NCBI GenBank assembly: GCA_025938035.1
Contig: JAICQE010000005.1
Coordinates: forward strand, 1 to 59,958
Direction of reading: 5' to 3'
Source of the DNA: Vicinamibacteria bacterium
GTDB taxonomy: Bacteria; Acidobacteriota; Vicinamibacteria; Vicinamibacterales; UBA2999
Length of the DNA stretch: 59,958 nt
The translations under genes and the position numbers were made by a program. The notes below the pieces were generated by a model. It saw only the letters and a program-made list of their open reading frames with translations, was not told the origin of the DNA and did no database searches. This document shows positions 51,464 to 59,518 of the stretch, in pieces. Position 1 is the first letter of the stretch. Each line of letters opens with the position of its first letter.

Positions 51464-52455
51464 TGTCAAAGTTGCGAGTGGTTTCGGGTATGCGCCCGAC
51501 GGGACGGCTGCATCTCGGCCACCTTGTCGGAGCGCTCAGGAACTGGGCAGCCCTGCAGGATCAGTACGACTGCTTCTATTTCGTGGCCGACTGGCACGCG
51601 TTGACGAGCGAGTACGCGGACACTGCCGGAATCGCGGCCAACGCCATCGATAACGCCGCCGACTGGATCGCGGCCGGCGTCGATCCCGAGCGGAGCACGC
51701 TGTTCATTCAGTCGCTCGTGCCGGAGCACGCCGAGCTCTATCTGCTCCTGCAGATGGTCGTGCCGATTCCCTGGCTCGAACGGGTGCCGACCTACAAGGA
51801 ACAGCGCGACCAGCTGTCGGAAAAGGACCTGTCGACGGTCGGGTTTCTCGGCTACCCGCTGCTGCAGACTGCGGACGTCGCACTCTACGATGGCCGTTTC
51901 GTGCCTGTCGGCGAGGATCAGGTTGCGCATCTCGAGCTGTCGCGCGAGGCGGTCCGCCGCTTTCATCAGTTCTACGGTGAAGTGCTGGTCGAGCCGCAGC
52001 CACTGCTGACCTCGATGCCGCGGCTGCCCGGGCTCGACAACCGCAAGATGAGCAAGAGCTACGGCAACACCATCGATCTCACGGACGACGATGAGGCGGT
52101 GACGAAGAAGGTGCGTCAGATGTACACCGATCCCAAACGCGTCCGTGCCGACATTCCGGGCACCGTCGAGGGCAATCCGGTGTTCATGTACCATGACGTG
52201 TTCAACCCCGATGTTGCCGAGGTCGACGACCTCAAGGCGCGCTACCGTGCCGGCAAGGTCGGCGACGTCGAGGTGAAGACCAAGCTGGCGCGGGCGATGA
52301 ACGCCGCGCTGGCGCCACTGCGCGAACGGCGCCGCGAGGTGATGGCGCGCCCCGATCGCGTTCGTGAAATCCTGATCGAAGGCTCGCGCACGGCGCGCGG
52401 CATCGCGCACGGGACCATGGAACGGGTCCGTGAGGCGGTGAAGCTCCGATATTGA
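51463..52455 (+). CDS. trpS: Tryptophanyl-tRNA synthetase
   Basis: 330 residues, class I synthetase. HIGH-like motif in PTGRLHLGHLVGAL and KMSKS in NRKMSKSYGNTI. Trp-binding regions FVADWHALTSEY and QTADVALYDG are present. Charges tRNA-Trp. ATG 51463 overlaps the protease stop (TGATG); the frame is open upstream only as a shadow. The order M50 protease, trpS, scpA, scpB, rluB is a classic conserved cluster. Confidence 0.95.
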   Translation: MSKLRVVSGMRPTGRLHLGHLVGALRNWAALQDQYDCFYFVADWHALTSEYADTAGIAANAIDNAADWIAAGVDPERSTLFIQSLVPEHAELYLLLQMVVPIPWLERVPTYKEQRDQLSEKDLSTVGFLGYPLLQTADVALYDGRFVPVGEDQVAHLELSREAVRRFHQFYGEVLVEPQPLLTSMPRLPGLDNRKMSKSYGNTIDLTDDDEAVTKKVRQMYTDPKRVRADIPGTVEGNPVFMYHDVFNPDVAEVDDLKARYRAGKVGDVEVKTKLARAMNAALAPLRERRREVMARPDRVREILIEGSRTARGIAHGTMERVREAVKLRY

Positions 52456-52457
52456 TC

Positions 52458-53258
52458 GTGAACACTGAACATCCGGACTTCGAATCCTCGCCGGACGCCT
52501 ACAAGGTCAAGCTCGAGACGTTCGAGGGGCCGCTCGATCTGCTCCTCTACCTCATTCGCAAGAACGAGGTGAACATCTACGACATCCCGATCGCGCTCAT
52601 CACCGAGCAGTATCTGAGCTACCTCGGACTGATGCAGGAGCTGAACCTCGACGTCGCCGGCGAGTTCCTGGTGATGGCGTCGACGCTGATTCACATGAAA
52701 TCGCGGACGCTCCTGCCGCGCCCCGATCCGACGCAGGAGGACCTGGTCGAAGAAGACCCGCGCGAGGCGCTGGTGCGGCGGCTGCTGGAGCATCAGAAAT
52801 ACAAGGCGGCGGCGGAGCTGCTGCACGAGCGCGAGACGCTGCGCAGCGCGCAGTTCATGCGCCCGGACGCGAGCATCGCGGAAGCGGCCGGCGAAGACTA
52901 CGAACCCGAGCTGGAAGTCGATCTGTTCAGCCTGCTGGCCGCGTTCAAGGGCGTGCTCGAGCGCGCGAACCGCCGGCCGCGCATGGTGCTGCCGCCGGAG
53001 CAGATCACCATCGAAGACCGGATGCACCAGCTGCTGACGCGGCTGTCCGAGCACGAAGCGTGCGGATTCGAGGAGCTGTTCGAGGATGGCGACGGCTCGC
53101 GCGGGTTCATGATCGTCACGTTTCTCGCCGTGCTCGAGATGATCAGGCTGAAGCTGATTCGCGTGTTCCAGTCCGGATCGTTTGGCGCGATTCGCGTGTA
53201 TAAGAGGGCCCGTCCGGCGGATGCCCCGCATCCGATCGGCGATCCTGAGAATCATTGA
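52458..53258 (+). CDS. scpA: Segregation and condensation protein A
   Basis: 266 residues from GTG 52458 (a TTG at 52452 is an alternative). N-terminal YKVKLETFEGPLDLLLYLIRKN is the kleisin signature that clamps the SMC neck; the C-terminal winged helix is near FEDGDGSRGFMIVTFLAVLEM. Works with SMC and ScpB in chromosome condensation. The gene starts within 3 bases of the trpS stop. Confidence 0.95.
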   Translation: MNTEHPDFESSPDAYKVKLETFEGPLDLLLYLIRKNEVNIYDIPIALITEQYLSYLGLMQELNLDVAGEFLVMASTLIHMKSRTLLPRPDPTQEDLVEEDPREALVRRLLEHQKYKAAAELLHERETLRSAQFMRPDASIAEAAGEDYEPELEVDLFSLLAAFKGVLERANRRPRMVLPPEQITIEDRMHQLLTRLSEHEACGFEELFEDGDGSRGFMIVTFLAVLEMIRLKLIRVFQSGSFGAIRVYKRARPADAPHPIGDPENH

Positions 53259-53317
53259 CTGTAGGCCGGGTCCGGCCGGAGGCCGTCGCCGCGAAGACCG
53301 ACTCGGCGGAACGAAAA

Positions 53318-54031
53318 ATGTCTGAACAAACCCCGAACGTCGACACCACCGAAACCTCCGCCGATGCGACCGCTGTGGCCGATCCTCCTGTTTCCGCCGA
53401 AGTGAAGGCGATCGTCGAAGCGCTGATCTTTGCGTCGCCAGAGCCGGTCACGCCGAAAATGCTGTACAAGCTGCTCGCCGATGAGCCGAAGGAAGACGTC
53501 GCGGCGGCCGTCAGCGCGCTGCAAGCGGACTACGAGAGCCGTCCGGGTCTCCAGCTCGTCGAGGTGGCCGGCGGCTATCAGATCGTCACGCGCCCGCAGC
53601 TGCACGAATGGGTGCGCCGGCTGTTCCACGAGCGCTCCACGCAGAAGCTGACCGTTCAGGGGCTCGAGACACTGGCGGTCATCGCCTACAAACAACCGAT
53701 CACGGCGCTCGAAATCGGGGAAATCCGCGGCGTGAATACGTCCGGGGTGCTGGCTACGCTGCTCGAGCGCCACCTGATCAAGATCGTCGGCCGCAAGAAT
53801 GTGGTCGGCCGCCCGTTTCTCTATGCGACGACCAAGGAGTTCCTCATTCGGTTCGGCCTCAAGGATTTGAACGACCTGCCACGCATCGAGGACATGGCCG
53901 AGGCGCTTGGCTTCGATCCGCCAGCGGGGCTCATCGAGCAGACCCCGGCCGAGGACGTGCTGCCGCTTGATGAAGCGGAACAAGTGGAACAAGTGGAACA
54001 AGTGGAAGAAGTGGAAGAAGTGGAAAAGTAA
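53318..54031 (+). CDS. scpB: Segregation and condensation protein B
   Basis: 237 residues from ATG 53318; a TTG at 53255 would add 21 residues without family likeness. Two winged helices: VKAIVEALIFASPEPVTPKML and LTVQGLETLAVIAYKQPITALEI, then VGRPFLYATTKEFLIRFGL. Binds ScpA in the SMC complex. The tail is a low-complexity acidic repeat (EQVEQVEQVEEVEEVEK) written by a 9-base DNA repeat, and it runs into a matching inverted array at the end of rluB. Confidence 0.93.
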   Translation: MSEQTPNVDTTETSADATAVADPPVSAEVKAIVEALIFASPEPVTPKMLYKLLADEPKEDVAAAVSALQADYESRPGLQLVEVAGGYQIVTRPQLHEWVRRLFHERSTQKLTVQGLETLAVIAYKQPITALEIGEIRGVNTSGVLATLLERHLIKIVGRKNVVGRPFLYATTKEFLIRFGLKDLNDLPRIEDMAEALGFDPPAGLIEQTPAEDVLPLDEAEQVEQVEQVEEVEEVEK

Positions 54032-54092
54032 GGCCGAAAGTACTTTCCACTTACTTTTCCACTTTTCCACTTTTCAACTTTTCCACTTCCTG
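53975..54092. repeat. Inverted simple-repeat array across the scpB and rluB ends
   Basis: On the plus strand, GTGGAACAA/GTGGAAGAA units (scpB tail) are followed by ACTTTTCCAC units (rluB tail read on the minus strand). The two halves are near complements and could fold into a long hairpin that stops both convergent transcripts. Confidence 0.75.
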
Positions 54093-54860
54093 ACGCGTCA
54101 GCTCCCTCCATTCGCCCACGCGCAGCCGTCGATCGGTAATCGGCCCGATTCGGACGCGGCGGAGCTTGCGCACCGGATGGCCGACCGCCTCGCACATCCG
54201 CCGTACCTGGCGGTTGCGTCCCTCGCGGATAGTGATGAGGAGAACGCCATGTGCCCGCTTGTCGCGGGACTTCTCACGTTCGTTAGGCGACGCCCCTTTA
54301 CGGGCTGCCGGGCGTTTCTCGGGGGCCGGCCGGCTCAACAGCTTCACGTCCGCGGGCATCGTCCGCCTGCCGTCGAGCGGGATCCCGCGGCGCAGCCTGC
54401 CGATCGCCTCCTCATCAGGTGTTCCGGCGACATACGCCTCGTAGGTCCGTTCGACTTCGTGACGCGGATGCGTCAGGCGCGCGGCGAGATCGCCGTCGTT
54501 TGTCAGCAGCAGCAGCCCTTCGCTGTCGTAGTCGAGGCGGCCAACCGGGTAGACGTATTCGCGTACGCCATGGAGCAGGTCGATCACCGTGTGACGACGC
54601 TGCGGATCGGAGCGGGTGGTGACGACGCCCGCCGGTTTGTTCAGCAGGATGTAGCGATGGCGCTCCGGGGCGCGCAGCCGCCGGCCGTCAACGCGGATGT
54701 CGTCGGCCAGCGGGTCGGCTTTGACGCCCATTTCACGGACCGTCCGGCCGTTGACTGAAACGCGCCCTTCCTCGATCAGCTTCTCGGCCGCACGCCGCGA
54801 GGCGACGCCTGCCTGCGACAGGATTTTTTGAAGACGGATGACGGAGGACCCGCTGTTCAC
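54051..54860 (-). CDS. rluB: Ribosomal large-subunit pseudouridine synthase B
   Basis: 269 residues. S4-like RNA-binding domain (RLQKILSQAGVASRRAAEKLI), then the RsuA/RluB catalytic core with the Asp in VGRLDYDSEGLLLLTN and the KPAGVVTT stretch; the late motif is REGRNRQVRRMCEAVGHPV. Modifies 23S rRNA. An insertion of about 30 basic residues (PEKRPAARKGASPNEREKSR) lies before the last motif. The tail EVEKLKSGKVEK comes from the repeat array. GTG 54860 start. Confidence 0.9.
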   Translation of the reverse strand: MNSGSSVIRLQKILSQAGVASRRAAEKLIEEGRVSVNGRTVREMGVKADPLADDIRVDGRRLRAPERHRYILLNKPAGVVTTRSDPQRRHTVIDLLHGVREYVYPVGRLDYDSEGLLLLTNDGDLAARLTHPRHEVERTYEAYVAGTPDEEAIGRLRRGIPLDGRRTMPADVKLLSRPAPEKRPAARKGASPNEREKSRDKRAHGVLLITIREGRNRQVRRMCEAVGHPVRKLRRVRIGPITDRRLRVGEWRELTRQEVEKLKSGKVEK

Positions 54861-54881
54861 GCTTCCATGTTCTCACTTCCC

Positions 54882-54998
54882 AGTTCGTGTTCTCTGTTCG
54901 GTTCGCTGTTCGTTGTTCGAGGTGCCCGATTCGAGCGACTCGGCTCGATCGAGCGGAACCCCGAACACGAACTCCGAACCGAACAGAGAACACGAACT
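54882..54998. repeat. Long inverted repeat with 24 bp perfect arms
   Basis: Arms at 54882-54905 and 54975-54998 are exact complements, rich in GTTC/GAAC words. It lies between the end of the hydrolase gene and the start of rluB. Possible terminator of the hydrolase or a miniature element. Confidence 0.75.
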
Positions 54999-55024
54999 CG
55001 GAACCAAGCACCTGGAAGAGTGAA

Positions 55025-56206
55025 CTACTGCTTGATGACCGATGCCCAGAAGCTGACGAGCTTCCACGCGTCCATTGCCGTGGCGTGCGGATTCACGCTG
55101 GCGTGCGTGATGAGGCCGCTCAGCAGGACCTTCGTCCGCACGCCTTTCGCGCGCAGATGCTCGGCCAGGAGGACGCTTTCGGCCGGCGGAATGATGTTGT
55201 CGTCGTAGCCGTGGAGCAGGAACGTGCTGGCCGCGGGCGCGGACGCGAGCTCCGGCGACAGCGCCGGGTCGTTGACGCCGGCCTGATCGAGATGCGGAAC
55301 GAGCACGGCGCCAAGGCGCTTGACGTCCCGCTCGTTCACGTACTGCATGTAGGTCCGGGACGGTTCAGGGAGCGACTCGGCCATCGTCCGCGCCTGCGCG
55401 AAGATCGGCGCCGCGGCCGCATCGCTGATGACCGTCGCCTGCGACGCGCGGAGGTACGTTTCGATCGCCTCGCGGAGGGGAGCAGCCTGATCGTTCGGGA
55501 CGACGCCGCGATCCGCGAGCGTGTTCAGGATGACGGCGACGCCGTAGTCGTGCGGCGCATGGTTGCTGAGGCCGTCCACCGTTGGCGCGATGCCGGTGGC
55601 GAGATACTTCATCACACGCAGCATGTTGCCGTGGCCGCCAAGGGACACGACGTAGGCAACCTGGTCGCGGATGCTGTCGCGCCCGGCGGCAACGATCGCG
55701 AGCCCGCCCGAGAAACTGACGGCAATGATGCCGACGCGGCCATCAGACGTCAGGCGCGGCTGCTTCGCCATCCACGCCACCGCGTCCTCGATGACGTCGG
55801 TCGCGGCTGGCGTCAGCCGGAACTGCTGAAGGTCCGGCAGCGCCAGGGCCATCACCGGATAGCCGCTTGCGGCGATGTCTTCCGCGAGCGCCGCGAGCCG
55901 GGCCTCGTCGAGTCCGTTGGAGTTGAACCCCGGCATCACCAGGACGGCACGCTCCGAAACGGTGGCCGGCATATAGAACTGCGCCGGCACGTCGCCGTGC
56001 CGCGTCGGCACCATGTGCCGCGGCTGCGCCTCGACACGGTTGTCCTGGATGCTGATGATCGCCTGCGCCGGCCCGCCGAGCGCGGCGACACGGACGATCA
56101 GTGCCATCGCGCGCGCGTACGGGGCCGCGACATACACGAACACGATGAGGACGAGCACAACGATCAGGAGCATGCGCAGACGTCGCCGGGTCATTTGCGC
56201 GGCCAT
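55025..56206 (-). CDS. Membrane-anchored alpha/beta hydrolase
   Basis: 393 residues. N-terminal helix (MLLIVVLVLIVFVYVAAPYA), then an alpha/beta-hydrolase with nucleophile elbow VSFSGG, acid in HGYDDNIIPP and His in LITHASVNPH. Substrate unknown; resembles dienelactone hydrolase-like and peptidase-like exported proteins. ATG 56206 has a poor ribosome site and an in-frame ATG follows at 56194. Downstream is the long inverted repeat. Confidence 0.82.
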   Translation of the reverse strand: MAAQMTRRRLRMLLIVVLVLIVFVYVAAPYARAMALIVRVAALGGPAQAIISIQDNRVEAQPRHMVPTRHGDVPAQFYMPATVSERAVLVMPGFNSNGLDEARLAALAEDIAASGYPVMALALPDLQQFRLTPAATDVIEDAVAWMAKQPRLTSDGRVGIIAVSFSGGLAIVAAGRDSIRDQVAYVVSLGGHGNMLRVMKYLATGIAPTVDGLSNHAPHDYGVAVILNTLADRGVVPNDQAAPLREAIETYLRASQATVISDAAAAPIFAQARTMAESLPEPSRTYMQYVNERDVKRLGAVLVPHLDQAGVNDPALSPELASAPAASTFLLHGYDDNIIPPAESVLLAEHLRAKGVRTKVLLSGLITHASVNPHATAMDAWKLVSFWASVIKQ

Positions 56207-56268
56207 TTAACCACGAAGACCGCGAAGCCATCGCAGAGCGCGAAGGAACGCTGGTTCAGAAATTGTGG

Positions 56269-56288
56269 CTTCCGCCTTCAGGCGGAAG
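56269..56288. repeat. Dispersed hairpin repeat upstream of cmk
   Basis: CTTCCGCCTT-CAGGCGGAAG, identical in arms to the 11142 copy, in the 106 bases between the hydrolase and cmk genes. Confidence 0.75.
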
Positions 56289-56312
56289 AAGTTCGTGTAA
56301 TGTGGGGCGGAG

Positions 56313-56969
56313 ATGAAACGATTGGTCATCGCGATCGACGGGCCTTCAGGGGCCGGCAAGGGCACGGTCTCGCGCGCCATCTCCGAGGCGCTCGGCTACC
56401 GGCACGTGGACACGGGCGCGATGTATCGGGCGGTGGGGTGGAAGGCGGTGCGCGACGGGATTCCGCTCGACGACGAGGCGGCGGTATCCGAGCTGGCGCG
56501 CGGCGCCCGGATCGTCGTCGAAGGAGGCGTCGTCGAGATTGACGGTTACGATGTGACCCGCGCAATCCGGACGCCGGAGATCGACAAGGCGGCCACCGCC
56601 GTGGCGCGGCTGCCGAAGGTGCGGGAAGCGCTTGTTGCCCGGCAACGCGCCCTCGGAGCGGACGGCGGGGTTGTGATGGAAGGGCGCGACATCGGAACCG
56701 TCGTCTTTCCGAATGCGGATGTGAAGATCTATCTCGATGCTTCGGCCGAGGAGCGCGCCAGGCGACGGGCCAGCGATGCGGCACATTCGGGAAGCCAGGC
56801 AGGGCAGGCGGCCGTGGCGGAAGCGATCCAGGCGCGCGACACGGCGGACAGGACGCGTGCAGTGTCGCCGCTGTCCGTTGCGGCCGATGCCGTGCACATC
56901 GACACGACTGCGATGCCGATTGAGAAGGTTGTCGATGACGTGATGGGGCTGGTCCGCAGCAGACTGTGA
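56313..56969 (+). CDS. cmk: Cytidylate kinase
   Basis: 218 residues. P-loop IDGPSGAGKGTVSRAI at the N-terminus; CMP-binding YRHVDTGAMYRAVGW; VVMEGRDIGTVVFPNAD and the lid ARRRASD. Phosphorylates CMP/dCMP. Followed by rpsA further along, a very common pairing, though other genes are inserted here. GGCGGAG precedes ATG 56313. Confidence 0.95.
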   Translation: MKRLVIAIDGPSGAGKGTVSRAISEALGYRHVDTGAMYRAVGWKAVRDGIPLDDEAAVSELARGARIVVEGGVVEIDGYDVTRAIRTPEIDKAATAVARLPKVREALVARQRALGADGGVVMEGRDIGTVVFPNADVKIYLDASAEERARRRASDAAHSGSQAGQAAVAEAIQARDTADRTRAVSPLSVAADAVHIDTTAMPIEKVVDDVMGLVRSRL

Positions 56970-56973
56970 AGCG

Positions 56974-57408
56974 CTACGCGATGCCCACTTCCTGATTGAG
57001 AAATCCCACCAGATACTTCCACGCCAGGTAATAGACCGTCATCCCCACCGGCGCCATCGGCAGCACGAACTTCCATTGCAGATGGAACACGTCGAGCGCG
57101 CTGGCGAGGGCAACGCCGAGCGGCATGAGCAGCAGCGGCAGGAGCGCGCCGTGAACGCCGATCGACCATCGCAATCGCGATCGCACGGCGAGGTACAGCA
57201 TGTTCCAGATGCCCCACAGATTCGGCACCACCGCCATCGGGAACACGATGGCGCGATCGAGCGGCGCGCCGGGGAGGGGGATCACGAACTGGCTCGATAC
57301 CTCGAAATAGAAGCGGTTGTACGCGTAGACGGCGAGGATGATGATCAGAAAGCATGTCGGCACCGCGATCCCGGCCATGTACGCGCGCAAGAAGGGGTGA
57401 GGTCGCAT
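56974..57408 (-). CDS. Small polytopic membrane protein
   Basis: 144 residues with three to four helices (YMAGIAVPTCFLIIILAVYAY; LLPLLLMPLGVALASAL; VGMTVYYLAWKYLV). No family recognised. GGGAGG before ATG 57408 decides the start. It is preceded by the ECF-sigma pair and a dispersed hairpin repeat; whether it is co-transcribed is unclear. Confidence 0.72.
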   Translation of the reverse strand: MRPHPFLRAYMAGIAVPTCFLIIILAVYAYNRFYFEVSSQFVIPLPGAPLDRAIVFPMAVVPNLWGIWNMLYLAVRSRLRWSIGVHGALLPLLLMPLGVALASALDVFHLQWKFVLPMAPVGMTVYYLAWKYLVGFLNQEVGIA

Positions 57409-57440
57409 CAATGCCTCCCGGCGCCCTGAAGGGTGCGCCT

Positions 57441-57464
57441 GTAGTGTCCGCCTTCAGGCGGACC
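57441..57464. repeat. Dispersed hairpin repeat
   Basis: GTAGTGTCCGCC-TTCA-GGCGGACC, the fullest copy of the family; 14011 and 17067 carry the same GTAGT extension in inverse orientation. Confidence 0.8.
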
Positions 57465-57674
57465 TCACAAGTGATACGCGAGCAGCCAGAGCCACTCGGG
57501 AAAAACCAGAAACGGTACGGCCGCGGCAGCTGCCAGGCCGAGGTCGACGTACGACCACTCGGTCGTTCGATCGAGCCGGTCCGACAGCCGTGGCCACACC
57601 TCGCGCGCAGCAACGCCATGGTCCGTCGGGGGCAGCGCCGCACGCAGCACGTTCTTGAGGTGTTCGTCGGTCAT
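57465..57674 (-). CDS. Putative small membrane partner of the ECF sigma factor
   Basis: 69 residues: a cytosolic helix (MTDEHLKNVLRAALPPTDHG) and one C-terminal membrane helix (GLAAAAAVPFLVFPEWLWLL). The ATG overlaps the sigma-factor stop by 4 bases (ATGA), the usual layout of a sigma/anti-sigma pair. No zinc-binding anti-sigma motif is visible, so the anti-sigma role is inference from position and topology. Confidence 0.65.
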   Translation of the reverse strand: MTDEHLKNVLRAALPPTDHGVAAREVWPRLSDRLDRTTEWSYVDLGLAAAAAVPFLVFPEWLWLLAYHL

Positions 57675-58225
57675 GCCTGGATACCCGCGCGAGTCAATTC
57701 GGTCCTCAGCTCACGTGTTGCGCGGAACAGCCGCGACTTCACCGTTCCAATCGGCACGCCGAGCGCGTCGGCGATCTCCGTTTGCGGCAGCTCTTCAATC
57801 AGCGCCAGGGTGGCGACGACGCGCAGTTTTGGCGGCAGCGCTGCGAACGCGCGACGGATGTTGTCGGCGCGATCGAAATCCGTACCGCCGGGTCCACCGC
57901 GCGTGGCAGGTTCGCGCGGTGGAACCCGGCCTACAACTTCCTGCCTGTCGCGGCGGCGTGCCGCCTTGAGCTGATCGAGGGCGCAGTTTGTCGCGATTCG
58001 CCGCATCCACGCACCGTAGCTGCGCGATGGATCGAACCGCGCGCGTCCGCGATACGCGCGCCAGAACGCTTCAACGAGCGCATCCTCGGCGGCGTCCGGC
58101 TCGCGGACGATCCGGAGAATCCAGCGATACACCTCGCGCTCGAACTGGCGGAAGAGCGCCTCGAATGCCTCGCGATCGCCGTGCGCGAAGCGCCGGAGCA
58201 GATCGCGATCTGGCTCGTCCTGCAC
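57671..58225 (-). CDS. ECF-type RNA polymerase sigma factor
   Basis: 184 residues, sigma-70 region 2 (LLRRFAHGDREAFEALFRQF and AEDALVEAFWRAYRGRARF) and region 4 (LRVVATLALIEELPQTEIADALGVPIGTVKSRLFRA), with a Pro/Arg-rich linker. Directs transcription of an unknown regulon in response to an envelope or stress cue. GTG start at 58225. Coupled to a small membrane protein that may restrain it. Confidence 0.92.
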   Translation of the reverse strand: MQDEPDRDLLRRFAHGDREAFEALFRQFEREVYRWILRIVREPDAAEDALVEAFWRAYRGRARFDPSRSYGAWMRRIATNCALDQLKAARRRDRQEVVGRVPPREPATRGGPGGTDFDRADNIRRAFAALPPKLRVVATLALIEELPQTEIADALGVPIGTVKSRLFRATRELRTELTRAGIQA

Positions 58226-58268
58226 GCTTATCTGGTCTTACTGGATGATCTGGATGGAAGGTTCCGCC

Positions 58269-58298
58269 AAAAAGAAAGGCACCCCCAAAAGGGGTGCC
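58269..58298 (-). terminator. Rho-independent terminator of the DUF6335 gene
   Basis: On the minus strand GGCACCCCTTTTGGGGGTGCC forms a strong hairpin and is followed by TTTCTTTTT. It lies 48 bases after the DUF6335 stop. Confidence 0.85.
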
Positions 58299-58345
58299 CT
58301 ACGGGACCAGGGACCACGGGCCACGCACGGACCAAGGACGAAGGA

Positions 58346-59104
58346 TTACCTATCGTCCCAATCGTCCGACGACGCCGGGTCGAGCTCCCAGCGGTTGCGG
58401 TCGCGCTTGGCGATCTTTTCCTCGCCTTTGAGCTCCTCGTTGTCCTGGTATTCGACGCCGACCGCGCGGCCGATGTCGTCGACGATGTCCTGGTCCGGCG
58501 TCGGGTTGTCGCCGCCAGGCGCCTCGTCTCCGACGCTGTAGGCCGATTCCCAGTCCGCGTCGACGTCGCCGCCGGTGAGCGCAGGACTTGTCTCTGTGTG
58601 TTCGTCGTAGCGTTCCTTCAACACGCGGCGGCCGGTGCGCACGGCTGATGCCGATCGGTCGAGGTCCAGAGACGACGGGGGAGTCCCCTGGATAAGCTCG
58701 TCCTCGTCGCGAACGATACGCCGCTCGCGGTCCAGGCCCGGCGGCTTCCGGAGAACGGGGATCGCCGGACGCGTACGGGGGCCGGGAGCGGCCGTCGCCC
58801 TGGCTACCACTTTCCGGGTGGTCGGGGCCGCCTTCTTCTTGGCGCCCTGTGGGCGCGCGGACTTTGCCGTCCTTGCCGCCGACCGCGTGCGGACAGCCGT
58901 CCGTTTGGCGGCACCGGCCCGTGCGGCCGGTTTCCGGGCTTTTCGCACGTTTTTCGCGGCCGTCCGGCCCTTGGCGGCGGTTCGTTTCCGGCTCGCGGCC
59001 TTCTTCGCGGTGCCCCGGCGGCCCGCCGCCTTTCGGGCGCCGCTCGTTCTTTTCGCGTGCGTGGAGCGCCGTCGAGGGGCCCGTGCGGCCTTCCGTTTGG
59101 CCAT
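58346..59104 (-). CDS. DUF6335 protein with histone H1-like N-terminus
   Basis: 252 residues. The first half (about 1-110) is Lys/Arg/Ala-rich with KK/AAK repeats like histone H1 and HU tails, likely DNA-binding. The second half has the DUF6335 signature: TSPALTGGDVDADWESAYSV, DEAPGGDNPTPDQDIVDDIG and RDRNRWELDPASSDD, and is acidic. The chimera suggests a nucleoid or RNA-associated protein. Followed by a strong terminator. Confidence 0.85.
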   Translation of the reverse strand: MAKRKAARAPRRRSTHAKRTSGARKAAGRRGTAKKAASRKRTAAKGRTAAKNVRKARKPAARAGAAKRTAVRTRSAARTAKSARPQGAKKKAAPTTRKVVARATAAPGPRTRPAIPVLRKPPGLDRERRIVRDEDELIQGTPPSSLDLDRSASAVRTGRRVLKERYDEHTETSPALTGGDVDADWESAYSVGDEAPGGDNPTPDQDIVDDIGRAVGVEYQDNEELKGEEKIAKRDRNRWELDPASSDDWDDR

Positions 59105-59136
59105 GGATCGTCCTTTCGTGGGGCGACTATGCTACC

Positions 59137-59165
59137 TTGACTGTTTCCGGTAAGTGACGTATCCT
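59137..59165 (+). promoter_or_regulatory. sigma-70 promoter probably serving rpsA
   Basis: TTGACT, 17 bases, TATCCT. Predicted start near 59172, leaving a leader of about 350 bases before the S1 start codon, with no other gene in 59105-59518. Confidence 0.6.
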
Positions 59166-59340
59166 CTATGTCTTATCGGCGACGAACATCCGTTCGCAGA
59201 GTGCGTTCCGCGGCCCGTCGGGCATCCCACGTACACCAATCGCGGCGTGCTCAGGCGCGTCGCATTTCAGGCGGCCTGAACGAGTGCCACTGTACGAACG
59301 TCGCATCATCGCCGTTATAGCCGCGGGGGGCCGGTCCCCG

Positions 59341-59391
59341 CAACCCTTCGATTGCATCGAGGGTTGTCCTGAGCATAGTCGAAGGACAAGC
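59341..59391. repeat. Dispersed intergenic repeat in the rpsA leader
   Basis: CCCTTCGATTGCATCGAGGG followed by TTGTCCTGAGCATAGTCGAA and GGACAAG. Two hairpins (CCCTTCGAT/ATCGAGGG and TTGTCC/GGACAA). This word family is widespread in bacterial genomes as an intergenic repeat. Confidence 0.6.
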
Positions 59392-59518
59392 CTTCAGGTT
59401 GAAGGTGCCCGTTCCGGCCGCCCAGAACGAACCCTGACACGAGGGCCACGTTGGAAGGGCGCTTGTCCGTATCGCGCGGGGGAAGCCGCACGCCGGACGT
59501 AGGAGGACGCGCAGTTAA

